Origin: Phytopseudomonas daroniae
Lineage (GTDB): Bacteria > Pseudomonadota > Gammaproteobacteria > Pseudomonadales > Pseudomonadaceae
NCBI RefSeq assembly: GCF_004327285.1
Contig: NZ_QJUI01000005.1
Location: 1 to 64,000 of the forward strand
Direction: 5' to 3'
Length of the DNA: 64,000 nucleotides
In this document: piece after piece, positions 27,735 through 36,488 of the stretch
Position numbering within the stretch: the first letter of the stretch is position 1
Layout: every line of letters begins with the position of its first letter
Notes under the pieces: model-generated
Told to the model about the DNA's origin: nothing
Database searches by the model: none
The model's input: the letters and a program-made list of their open reading frames with translations, nothing else
Translations under genes and position numbers: made by a program

Positions 27735-29255
27735 ATGCTCGAATTACTCCAGCAAGGCTTTGGTGCGGTCTTTTCACTGAACATCATGCTGCTGATGGCC
27801 ATCGGCGTGGCGGTCGGTATCGTGTTCGGCGCGGTGCCTGGACTGTCCGCCACCATGGCTGTGGCGCTGTGCCTTCCCCTGACCTTCACCATGGGCCCGC
27901 AAGCCGGCCTGTCGCTGCTGGTGGCGCTGTTCATCGGCGCCACATCGGGAGGACTGATTTCAGCGATTCTGCTGAAGATTCCAGGAACCCCATCGTCCAT
28001 CGCCACGGTTTTCGATGGTGGCCCATTGATGGAACAGGGCCACGGTGCGAAAGCGCTGGGCATCGGTATCGTGTTCTCCTTCCTGGGCACGCTGTTCAGT
28101 ATTGCCGCACTGATGTTCATCGCTCCGCAACTGGCCAAGGTGGCCCTGAGCTTCGGCCCTCACGAATACTTCGCCATTGCCATATTCTCACTGACCCTGA
28201 TCGCTACGCTGTCAGCTGGCTCGATGGTCAAGGGGCTGTTCGCTGGTGCCTTGGGTTTTGCAGCCGCCACCGTAGGCATCGCCCCGGTGGAAGCCATCCG
28301 TCGCTTCACCTTCGGTTTCAGCGAGCTGAATGGTGGCTTCTCCATGCTCACGGTGATGATCGGCATGTTCGCCGTAGCCGAGATCATCAAGCTTGCCGAA
28401 ACGGGTCGCCATGCGGTGCAAGGCAAGGCCAAGTCGGTCAGCATGAAGAACATCAAGGGCTTTGGGTTCTCGCTCAAGGAGTTCCGCGAACAATTGCCGA
28501 ACGCTGGCCGCTCCGGCCTGATCGGCCTGGGTATCGGTATCCTGCCAGGTATCGGCGCGGGCACCTCGAACCTGGTGGCCTATATCATCGCCAAGAAACG
28601 CGCCAAGGACGGGCATACCTACGGCAAGGGCAACATCGGTGGCGTGGTCGCCAGTGAAACCGCCAACAATGCCGGTATCGGTGGCGCGATGATGCCGCTG
28701 ATGACGCTGGGCATTCCCGGTGACACCGTCACCGCGATCATGCTCGGCGGCTTCCTGATCCACGGCATCCAGCCCGGCCCCCTGCTGTTCATCAGCCAGG
28801 GGCCGCTGGTGTACACCATATTCGCCGCGCTGATCGTCGCCACCTTCATGATGCTGTTCATGGAGTTCTACGGCCTGCGCCTGTTCGTCAAGCTGCTCGA
28901 CGTGCCCAAGCACATCCTGCTGCCGATCATACTGGTGCTGTGCGTAGTGGGTGCCTTCGGTCTTTCCAGCCGCCTGTTCGACGTCTGGTCGATTCTGCTG
29001 TTCGGCCTGCTCGGTTTCGCCTTCGTCAAGGCCGGCCTGCCAGCGGCACCGTTCATCATCGGCTTCATCCTCGGGCCGATGGCGGAGACCAATCTGCGTC
29101 GTGGCCTGATGCTGTCGGACGGCAACTTCATGGACTTCTTCACCAACCCCATCTCCGGCACCTTCCTGGGCATCGCCCTGATGTTCATCCTCTGGCAGGT
29201 GTACAGCGCAATGCGTCCGAAACCGAGCGCGATCAACGAAATTCTGCGTACCTGA
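27735..29255 (+). CDS. tctA: Tripartite tricarboxylate transporter large permease
   Basis: A 506-residue permease with about twelve helices. VFGAVPGLSATMAVALCLPL and the second, inverted-repeat copy GIGILPGIGAGTSNLVAYII are the duplicated TctA signature loops. SETANNAGIGGAMMPLMTLG and IPGTPSSIATVFDGGPL are also diagnostic. It begins 9 bp after tctB and is followed by a strong terminator, so tctCBA is one transcription unit. Confidence 0.95.
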   Translation: MLELLQQGFGAVFSLNIMLLMAIGVAVGIVFGAVPGLSATMAVALCLPLTFTMGPQAGLSLLVALFIGATSGGLISAILLKIPGTPSSIATVFDGGPLMEQGHGAKALGIGIVFSFLGTLFSIAALMFIAPQLAKVALSFGPHEYFAIAIFSLTLIATLSAGSMVKGLFAGALGFAAATVGIAPVEAIRRFTFGFSELNGGFSMLTVMIGMFAVAEIIKLAETGRHAVQGKAKSVSMKNIKGFGFSLKEFREQLPNAGRSGLIGLGIGILPGIGAGTSNLVAYIIAKKRAKDGHTYGKGNIGGVVASETANNAGIGGAMMPLMTLGIPGDTVTAIMLGGFLIHGIQPGPLLFISQGPLVYTIFAALIVATFMMLFMEFYGLRLFVKLLDVPKHILLPIILVLCVVGAFGLSSRLFDVWSILLFGLLGFAFVKAGLPAAPFIIGFILGPMAETNLRRGLMLSDGNFMDFFTNPISGTFLGIALMFILWQVYSAMRPKPSAINEILRT

Positions 29256-29273
29256 TCGCGCCACCTGCGAACA

Positions 29274-29303
29274 AAAACGCCGCTCCAGTTGGAGCGGCGT
29301 TTT
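29274..29303 (+). terminator. Intrinsic terminator of tctCBA
   Basis: AAAACGCCGCTCCA pairs perfectly with TGGAGCGGCGTTTT across a 2-nt gap, 18 bp after the tctA stop. The T-rich 3' arm completes a rho-independent terminator. Confidence 0.9.
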
Positions 29304-29650
29304 GCATTGCGGGGCACTAGTGTCGCGACAACGATCCTATGTCGGCCAGGGTGGTCGATGTGCCCGAGGCGGCGAACGGGGTATCGTAATGTGGGATGGT
29401 AGCCATAAGGCGCAAGCGGCCTGTCGATGATCCGCATTAAACGAAGGATCGGCCCCGGATTACGCCTGCGGCTAATCCAGGCTACATTCGGGGCACGGCA
29501 CCCGGTAGGTTGGATTAGCCCGTAGGATGGGTGAAACCCATCGGCAATTGATGGGTTTCACCCATCCTACGGGCTCAGCCTGATCGCTCGGATACGACAT
29601 TTGATGTGTGACGCTACAAGCCGCGTTGTTGAAACGTCAACAGACCCTGG
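29304..29650. repeat. Intergenic repeat field between tctA and yheV (includes palindrome copy D)
   Basis: No gene is seen in this stretch. The clearest element is a perfect 26-bp inverted repeat, with arms at 29517-29542 and 29550-29575 (beginning AGCCCGTAGGATGGGTGAAA) around a 7-bp loop. Upstream, 29455-29520 holds a related pair, GGATTACGCCTGCGGCTAAT and GTAGGTTGGATTAGCC. These belong to the GTAGGATGGG/GTAGGTTGG relatives of the repeat described for copies A-C. The field may terminate the minus-strand prlC-yheV transcript. Confidence 0.75.
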
Positions 29651-29926
29651 TCAGTCGTCGCTTTTCTTCAACTTCGGATTGGGGAAGAACTGCACGGCCT
29701 TGACCTTGGGATCGGCAGCCTTGGGCTTCAGGGCACTGACGTTGACGCGGGTCGGCAGCTCCCTGGCCACCGAGTTGCCGCGCTCGTCCAGGGTGTCGGC
29801 ATAACCGCACTGCACGCACTCGCGATGCGGCACGCCATCGACGTTCCACATCTTGATGCTGTCCATTTCGCTGCACGCCGGGCACACGGCCCCGGCGATA
29901 AAGCGTTTCGGCGTGACCTCGCTCAT
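29651..29926 (-). CDS. yheV: YheV-family zinc-ribbon protein
   Basis: A 91-residue protein from MSEVTPKRFIAGAVCPACSE to the C-terminus. Two Cys pairs, CPAC (~15-18) and CVQC (~36-39), form a likely zinc ribbon; the C-terminal tail is basic. YheV-type proteins are conserved next to prlC in gammaproteobacteria and have no assigned function. Its ATG overlaps the prlC stop (ATGA), so it is translationally coupled. The longer frame from 30130 runs inside prlC and was rejected. Confidence 0.9.
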   Translation of the reverse strand: MSEVTPKRFIAGAVCPACSEMDSIKMWNVDGVPHRECVQCGYADTLDERGNSVARELPTRVNVSALKPKAADPKVKAVQFFPNPKLKKSDD

Positions 29927-31971
29927 GCCGCCTCCGTACTCAGGCCCAGGTGGCGCAGCAGGGCATCGATGCTCGGCTCGCGGCCGCGGAAGTCGACGAA
30001 CAGCACCATCGGCGCCTGGGAGCCGCCACGGGCCAGGATCGCCTCGCGGAAGGCGCGACCGGTCTGCGGGTTGAGCACGCCCTCTTCCTCGAACTTCGAG
30101 AAGGCATCGGCGGACAGCACTTCGGCCCACTTGTAGCTGTAGTAACCCGCGGCGTAACCGCCGGCGAAGATGTGCGCGAAGCTGTTGGGGAAACGGTTGT
30201 AGGCCGGCGGACGCATCACCGAGACCTCGTCGCGAATGCCTTCGAGCACCTCCAGCACGCTGCGACCGTCACCGTGGCTGGCGTGCAGTTCGAAGTCGAA
30301 CAGCGAGAACTCCAGCTGGCGCACCATCATCAGCCCGGACTGAAAGTTCTTCGCGGCCAGCATCTTGTCGAGCAGATCCTGGGGCAGCGGCTCGCCGGTC
30401 TCATAGTGGCCGGAGATCAGCGCCAGGCCCTCGGGCTCCCAGCACCAGTTTTCCATGAACTGGCTGGGCAACTCCACGGCATCCCAGGCCACGCCGTTGA
30501 TCCCGGAAACACCAACGTGCTCGACCCGGGTCAGCAGGTGATGCAGGCCGTGGCCGAATTCGTGGAACAGGGTGGTGACTTCATCGTGGGTCAGCAGCGC
30601 CGGCTTGCCGGTCGAAGCAGGGGTGAAATTGCACACCAGGTTGGCCACCGGGCTGACCAGTTCGCCACCGGCGGCGCGGCGCTTGTCGCGGGCACCATCC
30701 ATCCAGGCACCGCCGCGCTTGTTGGCGCGGGCGTAGAGGTCGAAGAAGAAGCGCCCGACGTGCTGGCCGTTCTCCTCGATCTCGAACAGGCGCACGTCCG
30801 GGTGCCAGCTGTCGAAGCCGGAGAGCTCCTTGATCTGGATGCCGTAGAGCTTCTCGACGATGGCGAACAGGCCGCCGAGCACCTTGTCGATGGGGAAGTA
30901 GGCGCGGAGAATTTCCTGGGAAATGCTGTAGCGCTGCTCACGCAGTTTTTCGCTGTAGTAGCCCACGTCCCAGCTCTGCAGGTCGTTGCAGCCACGCTCG
31001 GCGGCATAGGCCTTGAGCTCGGCCAGATCCTGCTCGGCGAAGGGCTTGCTGCGCACCGCCAGGTCACGCAGGAAGCTCAGCACCTGCTCGGTGGACTCGG
31101 CCATCTTGCTGGCCAGGCTGAGTTCGGAATAGTTGGCAAAACCGAGCAGGCGCGCCAGCTCCTGACGCAGATCGAGAATCTCGGCCATCACCGGGCCGTT
31201 GTCGTTCTGCCCGGCGTTCGGGCCCTGATCCGAGGCGCGGGTGCAGTAGGCGGCGTACAGCTCTTCGCGCAGGGCGCGGTTGTCGGCGTAGGTCATTACC
31301 GCGTAGTAGCTGGGAAATTCCAGGGTGATCAGCCAGCCTTCCAGCCCCTTGGCCTCGGCCGCCTGTTTCATTTGCGCCTTGGCCGAATCGGTGATGCCGG
31401 CCAGCAGGCTTTCGTCCTCGACGTGCTTCGTCCAGGCCTGGGTGGCGTCCAGCAACTGGTTGGAAAAGCGGCTACCGAGCTCGGAGAGCTTCATCTGGAT
31501 CTCGCCGTAGCGCTTCTGCTGCTCGGCCGGCAGGTCGATGCCGGACAGACGGAAATCACGCAGGGCATGCTCGAGAATGGTCTTCTGCGCCACGTCGAAA
31601 CCGGCCGCTTCCGGGCTGGCGGCCAGCGCTTCGTAGGCCTGGAACAGGGCACGATTCTGACCCATTTCAGTCCAGTATTCAGACAGCTTCGGCAGACAGG
31701 CCTCGTAGGCAGCGCGCAGCTCGGCGCTGTTGCACACGGCATTCAGGTGGCTGACCGGGCTCCAGGCGCGGCCCAGTTTCGAACCCTGCTCGTCGAGCGG
31801 GTCGATCAGCGATTCCCAGCGCGGCGCATCGCCCTGGCTGGCCAGCAGCTCGGCCACCGCGTCGCGGCTTTCGGCGAGGATGGCATCCACCGCCGGCTCT
31901 ACATGTTCAGGAAGGATGGTCGAATACGGCGGCAGGTCGAAGGATTGCAGCAGGGGATTGTTCGCACTCAC
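29923..31971 (-). CDS. prlC: Oligopeptidase A (M3 metallopeptidase)
   Basis: A 682-residue cytosolic zinc peptidase that degrades short peptides, including cleaved signal peptides. The HExxH zinc site is in TTLFHEFGHGLHHLL, with the third ligand Glu in the region of VAWDAVELPSQFMENW. The N-terminus MSANNPLLQSFDLPPYSTI is typical, and the length equals that of E. coli PrlC. It is divergent from the gamma-carbonic anhydrase-like gene and forms a two-gene operon with yheV. Confidence 0.96.
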   Translation of the reverse strand: MSANNPLLQSFDLPPYSTILPEHVEPAVDAILAESRDAVAELLASQGDAPRWESLIDPLDEQGSKLGRAWSPVSHLNAVCNSAELRAAYEACLPKLSEYWTEMGQNRALFQAYEALAASPEAAGFDVAQKTILEHALRDFRLSGIDLPAEQQKRYGEIQMKLSELGSRFSNQLLDATQAWTKHVEDESLLAGITDSAKAQMKQAAEAKGLEGWLITLEFPSYYAVMTYADNRALREELYAAYCTRASDQGPNAGQNDNGPVMAEILDLRQELARLLGFANYSELSLASKMAESTEQVLSFLRDLAVRSKPFAEQDLAELKAYAAERGCNDLQSWDVGYYSEKLREQRYSISQEILRAYFPIDKVLGGLFAIVEKLYGIQIKELSGFDSWHPDVRLFEIEENGQHVGRFFFDLYARANKRGGAWMDGARDKRRAAGGELVSPVANLVCNFTPASTGKPALLTHDEVTTLFHEFGHGLHHLLTRVEHVGVSGINGVAWDAVELPSQFMENWCWEPEGLALISGHYETGEPLPQDLLDKMLAAKNFQSGLMMVRQLEFSLFDFELHASHGDGRSVLEVLEGIRDEVSVMRPPAYNRFPNSFAHIFAGGYAAGYYSYKWAEVLSADAFSKFEEEGVLNPQTGRAFREAILARGGSQAPMVLFVDFRGREPSIDALLRHLGLSTEAA

Positions 31972-32071
31972 GTCGGGTACCTGTGGTGGAATGAATAAGA
32001 GGGCTTATTGGCCCGATATGGCGTCCATCTTAATTACAATCAAGGCCTGACGCAGCTTAAGAGGTTCTATC

Positions 32072-32614
32072 GTGACGATTCGTAGTTATCAGGGCACCAA
32101 GCCAAACCTTGCAGATCGAGTATTCGTCGACGCCTCGGCGGTGGTCATCGGCGATGTCGAAATCGGTGAAGACAGCTCGGTGTGGCCGCTGACCGTGATC
32201 CGCGGCGACATGCACCGCATCCGCATCGGCAAGCGCACCAGCGTGCAGGACGGCAGCGTGCTGCACATCACCCACGCCGGCCCGTTCAACCCGGACGGTT
32301 TCCCGCTGATCATCGGCGACGAGGTGACCATCGGCCACAAGGTCATGCTGCACGGCTGCACCCTGGGCAGCCGCATCCTGGTCGGCATGGGCAGCACGGT
32401 GATGGATGGCGCCGTGGTCGAGGACGAGGTGATCATCGGCGCCGGCAGCCTGGTGCCGCCGGGCAAAGTGCTGGAGAGCGGTTACCTGTACGTCGGCAGC
32501 CCGGTGAAGCAGGCGCGACCACTGACCGACAAGGAGCGCAATTTCTTCAGCTACACCGCCGGCAACTACGTGAAGCTCAAGGATCAGCACCTGGCGGAGG
32601 GTTTCGACCGCTGA
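32072..32614 (+). CDS. Gamma-carbonic anhydrase-like hexapeptide protein
   Basis: A 180-residue left-handed beta-helix protein of the YrdA/PaaY/CaiE group. Hexapeptide repeats run through residues ~20-140 (DASAVVIGDVEIGEDSSVWP, VIRGDMHRIRIGKRTSVQDG). Three histidines expected to bind metal occur in HITHAG and IGHKVMLHGC. Many relatives lack proven carbonic anhydrase activity, so the enzyme name is a family label. It is divergent from prlC, as in P. aeruginosa (PA0066/PA0067 order). Confidence 0.9.
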   Translation: MTIRSYQGTKPNLADRVFVDASAVVIGDVEIGEDSSVWPLTVIRGDMHRIRIGKRTSVQDGSVLHITHAGPFNPDGFPLIIGDEVTIGHKVMLHGCTLGSRILVGMGSTVMDGAVVEDEVIIGAGSLVPPGKVLESGYLYVGSPVKQARPLTDKERNFFSYTAGNYVKLKDQHLAEGFDR

Positions 32615-32664
32615 TCAAAGACTCTCTGGCAAGCGGTGCATCTATCGCCTCGAAGGTGTAACCT

Positions 32665-32693
32665 TCATTTGACGTAAAATAAATACCAAATGA
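32665..32693. promoter_or_regulatory. Probable autoregulatory operator of the Xre-RES pair
   Basis: TCATTTG (32665-32671) and CAAATGA (32687-32693) are perfect inverted arms with centres 22 bp apart, spanning an AT-rich core that could hold the -10 element. Antitoxins of Xre-RES pairs repress their own promoter through such inverted sites, so this is the likely operator. Confidence 0.6.
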
Positions 32694-32704
32694 CGGAGGT
32701 CGCC

Positions 32705-33175
32705 ATGGGCATCACCGTAGTGAGCCAGAACAGACGCAAGAAGGATGACGATCATCCGATCGCTGCTGCCTTCTGGGATTTCAGCGCAGGCCGAGACAAC
32801 CTCAATGAAGCCGAACGGTTGCAGCAGATCAGAACGGGGTTCACGGCTGATCTGGCCCAGGCCGTGAAAGCCGCCTTTGTGCTCCCCGAAGGCAGCCTGG
32901 AGAGATTGCTCAACGCCTCCACTTCGACGCTGGAGCGGCGGCGGCGCGAACACAAGAACCTCGATCCGGTTGCCTCCGAGCGCCTGGATCGGATCGCCAC
33001 GGTTTGCCAACTGGCCGAAGAGGTTTTCGAGAGCCGGCAGGAGGCCGCCAACTGGATGTCCCGGCCCAACGGGGCACTGGGCGGTCAGGTGCCGGTCATG
33101 CTCTGCGAAACGGAAATCGGCGCCAGGCAGGTTCGCCGTGTACTCAATGCCCTCGACTGGGGTGGCGCGGCCTGA
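32705..33175 (+). CDS. Xre/MbcA/ParS-type antitoxin
   Basis: A 156-residue protein of the MbcA/ParS/Xre antitoxin family. An N-terminal Xre-like helical domain includes LPEGSLERLLNASTSTLERR. The C-terminal DUF2384 region includes RLDRIATVCQLAEEVFESRQ and AANWMSRPNGALGGQVPVML. The ATG at 32705 has GGAGG seven bases upstream. An earlier ATG (32690) lies within the operator arm and is less likely. It overlaps the toxin start (TGATG) and should neutralise it. Confidence 0.88.
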   Translation: MGITVVSQNRRKKDDDHPIAAAFWDFSAGRDNLNEAERLQQIRTGFTADLAQAVKAAFVLPEGSLERLLNASTSTLERRRREHKNLDPVASERLDRIATVCQLAEEVFESRQEAANWMSRPNGALGGQVPVMLCETEIGARQVRRVLNALDWGGAA

Positions 33176-33636
33176 TGCGGGCCTGGCGTGTGGCCAAGGC
33201 CAAGCGAGCCAGGGATCTTTCCGGCATCGGTGCGGCGCTCGAAGGCGGGCGCTGGAACGAGCAGGATGTGCCTGCGGTATATATGGGACTCTCCCCGGCG
33301 ATATGCTGCCTGGAAACCTTCGTGCATGCCGAAGGGCCACCGGCGATGCCGATGAAGATCACCTGCTTCGAATTGCCGGATGATCCCGAACTCTACTGGG
33401 AACCCGACACGGGCGAGCTCCCCAGAGGCTGGAACGCCTTGCCGGTAGACCGCCCGAGCATGGAGTTCGGCACTGGCTGGCTACGCTCTGCAAGCCACCT
33501 GGGCCTGATCGTGCCGTCTGCGGTACTGCCGCTGGAACGCAACCTGGTGATCAACCCGCAGCATCCGGCCGTCAGCCAGATCAGCATCGTCGACATCTAC
33601 GACTTCACCTACGACCCGCGCATGTTCAAGGCGTGA
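33175..33636 (+). CDS. RES-domain toxin (NAD+-consuming)
   Basis: A 153-residue RES-family toxin. The three conserved elements are visible: the early Arg in MRAWRVAKAKRARDLSG, the Gly/Trp stretch LEGGRWNEQDVPAVYMG with its Tyr, and the Ser near RNLVINPQHP (N-P-x-H-P). SPAICCLETFVH supplies the Glu motif. Characterised members (MbcT, ParT, Xre-RES of P. putida) attack NAD+ or ADP-ribosylate targets. It is directly coupled to its antitoxin. Confidence 0.9.
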   Translation: MRAWRVAKAKRARDLSGIGAALEGGRWNEQDVPAVYMGLSPAICCLETFVHAEGPPAMPMKITCFELPDDPELYWEPDTGELPRGWNALPVDRPSMEFGTGWLRSASHLGLIVPSAVLPLERNLVINPQHPAVSQISIVDIYDFTYDPRMFKA

Positions 33637-33661
33637 GTCGCTGTATTTCCCAGGAGAGCAC

Positions 33662-34150
33662 GTGAATATCCGTCCTATTACCGAAGCCGACTTCGAGCAG
33701 GTCTGGCCGATCATCCGTGACGTCGTCCAGGGCCAGGAAACCTATGCCTACGATCCGGCCATGGATCGCGACACCGCCTGGAAACTCTGGGTCGAACTGC
33801 CCCGCGCCACCTTCGTGGCCGAGGAAGACGGACAGATTCTCGGCAGCTACTACATCAAGGCCAACGCCGCCGGGCCCGGCGACCACGTCTGCAACTGCGG
33901 CTACATGACCGCCGCAGTTGCCCGTGGCAAGGGCGTGGCCAGCGCCCTGTGCGCACATTCCCTACAGATCGGTCGCGAACTGGGCTTTCAGGCGATGCAG
34001 TTCAATTCCGTGGTGGCCAGCAATACGGTCGCCGTGGCGCTATGGCAGAAGCACGGTTTCAGCATCGTCGGCACCCTGCCCCAGGCCTACCGCCATCGCA
34101 CCCTGGGCCTGGTGGATTGCCATGTGATGTATCGCTGGCTGCACGATTGA
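33662..34150 (+). CDS. GNAT-family N-acetyltransferase
   Basis: A 162-residue acetyltransferase with the acetyl-CoA loop in NCGYMTAAVARGKGVASALC (R/Q-x-x-G-x-G/A) and the C-terminal beta-bulge VALWQKHGFSIVGTLPQAYR. The start is GTG, preceded by CAGGAGAG. Acceptor substrate unknown. It is 25 bp after the toxin gene and may be read from the same transcript, without evidence of functional linkage. Confidence 0.88.
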   Translation: MNIRPITEADFEQVWPIIRDVVQGQETYAYDPAMDRDTAWKLWVELPRATFVAEEDGQILGSYYIKANAAGPGDHVCNCGYMTAAVARGKGVASALCAHSLQIGRELGFQAMQFNSVVASNTVAVALWQKHGFSIVGTLPQAYRHRTLGLVDCHVMYRWLHD

Positions 34151-34240
34151 AGGAAGCAGGCCAACGCCCACCGGCATATGACGGGGCGGGTCTTATCGAC
34201 AAAGCGCCTCTTCTGCATCGAGCCGGGGCGTGCGGACGGT

Positions 34241-34345
34241 CGTAGGGTGGATCGGGGCGCGTAGCTGACGCTTCACCTACGCGACCCGACCCGTCCACCG
34301 CTCCGAAATCGCAATGGTGGACAAAAAGAGCGTTGTCCACCCTAC
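34241..34345. repeat. GTAGGGTGG-family palindromic repeat, copy E
   Basis: The element runs from CGTAGGGTGGATCGGGGCGC to TTGTCCACCCTACG and contains AATGGTGGACAAAAAGAGC. Its right end, read on the minus strand, gives CGTAGGG, whose TAG (34344-34342) is the stop codon of the SolA-like oxidase gene. It is close to copy B in the opposite orientation and to the first half of copy F. Confidence 0.8.
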
Positions 34346-35529
34346 GTCTGCTCCCGCCTGTGGAGGCTAGCCAGCCGTGCCAGGGAGAAGGCCGATAGGT
34401 TCACCGCGCCCGCCTCCTGGCAGTGCTGCATGGCCAACGCCTCGCCGATCCCGGCGGAATGCTTGAAACCATGTCCCGAGCAGGCCGACACCAGGGTCAC
34501 GTTGGCCATCTGCGGATGCGCGTCGATGATGAAGTTGAAGTCCGGGGTGATGGTGTAGGTACAGACCCTGGATTTGAGCACTCGCTTCGAAACACCCAGC
34601 AGGCGGCCAGCCACGTGGGCGTCGTACATGGCATCGATATCGGCCTGGCTGACGCTGCGATCGACCGCGTCAGGATCACAGCCGTCGAGGTACTGCTCGG
34701 TGGCGATCTTGATGGCATTCTCGCCGGGCAGCGGCGGGAAGCCGTAGCAGCTGTCGGTGTCTGCCGCGCCGTGCAGCAGGATGTACACCGGTGAATCAGG
34801 CGCGAAGCGCTCGGGCTCATCCAGCTCGAACCAGAACAGCTGCTGGCGGCATACCTTGAGCAGGCCTTCGAACGGCGCGCCGAGCAGGCGACCGGCCCAC
34901 ATGCCGGCACAGACGATCACCTTGTCCGCTGTCAGCGTGCCGTTGCTCGTCTGCACACGAACACCCTGACCGACCGACTCGATGGCGGTGACCAGCGTGT
35001 TCTTGTGCAGGGTCGCACCCAGGCTCTCGGCCAACCTCAGTTGCACCTCGATGGCCAGCTCAGGCCGTACATACCCGGCCCCCGGTTCGTGATAGCCGAC
35101 AGCCTGTTCACCGAAACCGCCGAACTGTGGAAAACGCGCGCGAATCTGCGCGGCATCCAGCAGGCTGTGCTCGATGCCGAAGCGCTTGGCCAACGCCGCG
35201 GTCTCACCGCCGAAGTCCGGCGTGCCATGGCCACGGGTCGGCGCCTGGCTGCTGCTGAGCATCAGCATGCCGCAGGCCTCGAACAACGATTCACCACTCT
35301 GCGCCTCCAACTCGCGCCAGATGCGCTGGGCGTTCAGCGCCAGCGGCACATAAGCCGCGCCCTCGCCCACCGCCTGGCGGGTAATGCGCGTATCGCCATG
35401 GCTGGAGCCCTGGTCGTGGGGCGGCGCGTAGCGATCCACGCCGGCCACGCGCACGCCGCGCTTGGCCAGTTGATAAAGGGTGGCGGCGCCCATGGCCCCC
35501 ATGCCGATCACGATGACGTCGTAGTGCAT
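34342..35529 (-). CDS. FAD-dependent amine oxidase, SolA/monomeric sarcosine oxidase family
   Basis: A 395-residue flavoprotein. The N-terminal dinucleotide fold is YDVIVIGMGAMGAATLYQLA. PPHDQGSSHGDTRITRQA is the MSOX/SolA flavin-proximal motif. SACSGHGFKHSAGIGEAL carries the Cys that forms the covalent FAD bond in this family. Members oxidise N-methyl amino acids such as sarcosine or N-methyltryptophan; the substrate is not determinable. The TAG stop is provided by repeat copy E, so the final residues after the conserved fold may be repeat-shaped. Confidence 0.9.
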   Translation of the reverse strand: MHYDVIVIGMGAMGAATLYQLAKRGVRVAGVDRYAPPHDQGSSHGDTRITRQAVGEGAAYVPLALNAQRIWRELEAQSGESLFEACGMLMLSSSQAPTRGHGTPDFGGETAALAKRFGIEHSLLDAAQIRARFPQFGGFGEQAVGYHEPGAGYVRPELAIEVQLRLAESLGATLHKNTLVTAIESVGQGVRVQTSNGTLTADKVIVCAGMWAGRLLGAPFEGLLKVCRQQLFWFELDEPERFAPDSPVYILLHGAADTDSCYGFPPLPGENAIKIATEQYLDGCDPDAVDRSVSQADIDAMYDAHVAGRLLGVSKRVLKSRVCTYTITPDFNFIIDAHPQMANVTLVSACSGHGFKHSAGIGEALAMQHCQEAGAVNLSAFSLARLASLHRREQT

Positions 35530-35539
35530 GCGCAGTCCT

Positions 35540-36202
35540 CTACAGATTCACAAAAGGCTGGGTTTCCTCGCGAAACGCATCGAGGAAAGCGACCATCCGA
35601 GCGTGCCGCTGCAGGGCCAGCCGCGCGCCGCAGGCGGTCTGAAAGCCAGAGGCCAGGCCCAGCAGCTTGGTGCGGAAATGATCCAGGGCGAAGCGCTGAT
35701 CATCCAGCGGACGCTGCAGCGCATCGATGTCATCGGCGTCGTACAAGGCGCTGCCCAGTCGCCCGGACACATGGAAACAGCGCGCCACACCGATCAAACC
35801 AATGGCATCCAGGCGATCGGCATCCTGCAGGATGCGTGCCTCGAGGCTGGTCGGCGTGATCGCCGCGGAAAAGCTGTGCGCTTCGATGGCATGGCATGCG
35901 GCGGCAATGCGCTCGGCACGCCACCCCAGCCTGGCGAGCACTTCAGCGGCGCGCGCGGCAGAAAGGCGCGAAGCACTGGCGCGCAGCGGCGAATCCTTCT
36001 CCACCGCCACACAGTCATGCAACAGCACTGCCGCCAACAACAGCTCCAGGTCACCGCCCTCTTCCTGCTGCAATAAACGGGTGTTAGCCCAGACCCGCAT
36101 CAGGTGCGACAGGTCATGGGCGCCGTCGTCGACCGAGGGCGAACAGAGAGCCAGCAATTGGCCGGCCAGCTGCGCAAAGGGAGCAAAACGATCCATGGGC
36201 AT
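35540..36202 (-). CDS. HD-domain phosphohydrolase
   Basis: A 220-residue protein of the YedJ-like HD family. Metal-binding elements appear in order: AHDLSHLMRVWANTRL, AAVLLHDCVAV (the HD pair), AIEAHSF and ARILQDADRLDAIGLIG with the distal Asp. The upstream TTG at 36208 is not needed; ATG at 36202 or 36196 is likely, without a strong ribosome site. It probably hydrolyses a phosphorylated small molecule or nucleotide. It follows 10 bp before the oxidase gene on the same strand. Confidence 0.86.
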   Translation of the reverse strand: MPMDRFAPFAQLAGQLLALCSPSVDDGAHDLSHLMRVWANTRLLQQEEGGDLELLLAAVLLHDCVAVEKDSPLRASASRLSAARAAEVLARLGWRAERIAAACHAIEAHSFSAAITPTSLEARILQDADRLDAIGLIGVARCFHVSGRLGSALYDADDIDALQRPLDDQRFALDHFRTKLLGLASGFQTACGARLALQRHARMVAFLDAFREETQPFVNL

Positions 36203-36488
36203 CGGCAAGAGGCAGTGTGCGGAAGCCGCACCTTAGAGCCAGGCGCCGCGCCTCGCAAGCCAGGCGGCGAAGAATGGCCCCTCGCCATCACTGGACAATA
36301 TCGCACCGCTTGCGACACCTTTGGTGCTTCGCCGACTCGATCAGGCACTGATACTGACGTGCCCACACCAGCCAGAGCGGAAAACAAAACCAAAGAGGCC
36401 GGGCCCGCTCGAACGCACATTCCGAACGGCGTCTCAGCAGGTGACTGCATTCCCGGTTATCTTCGGTACAGGACGGCATCGCAGGGAT

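Noticed and set aside
29950..31998. 682-codon plus-strand frame mirroring prlC
   Set aside because: It is the exact opposite-strand shadow of the oligopeptidase A gene, which has a complete zinc-peptidase motif.
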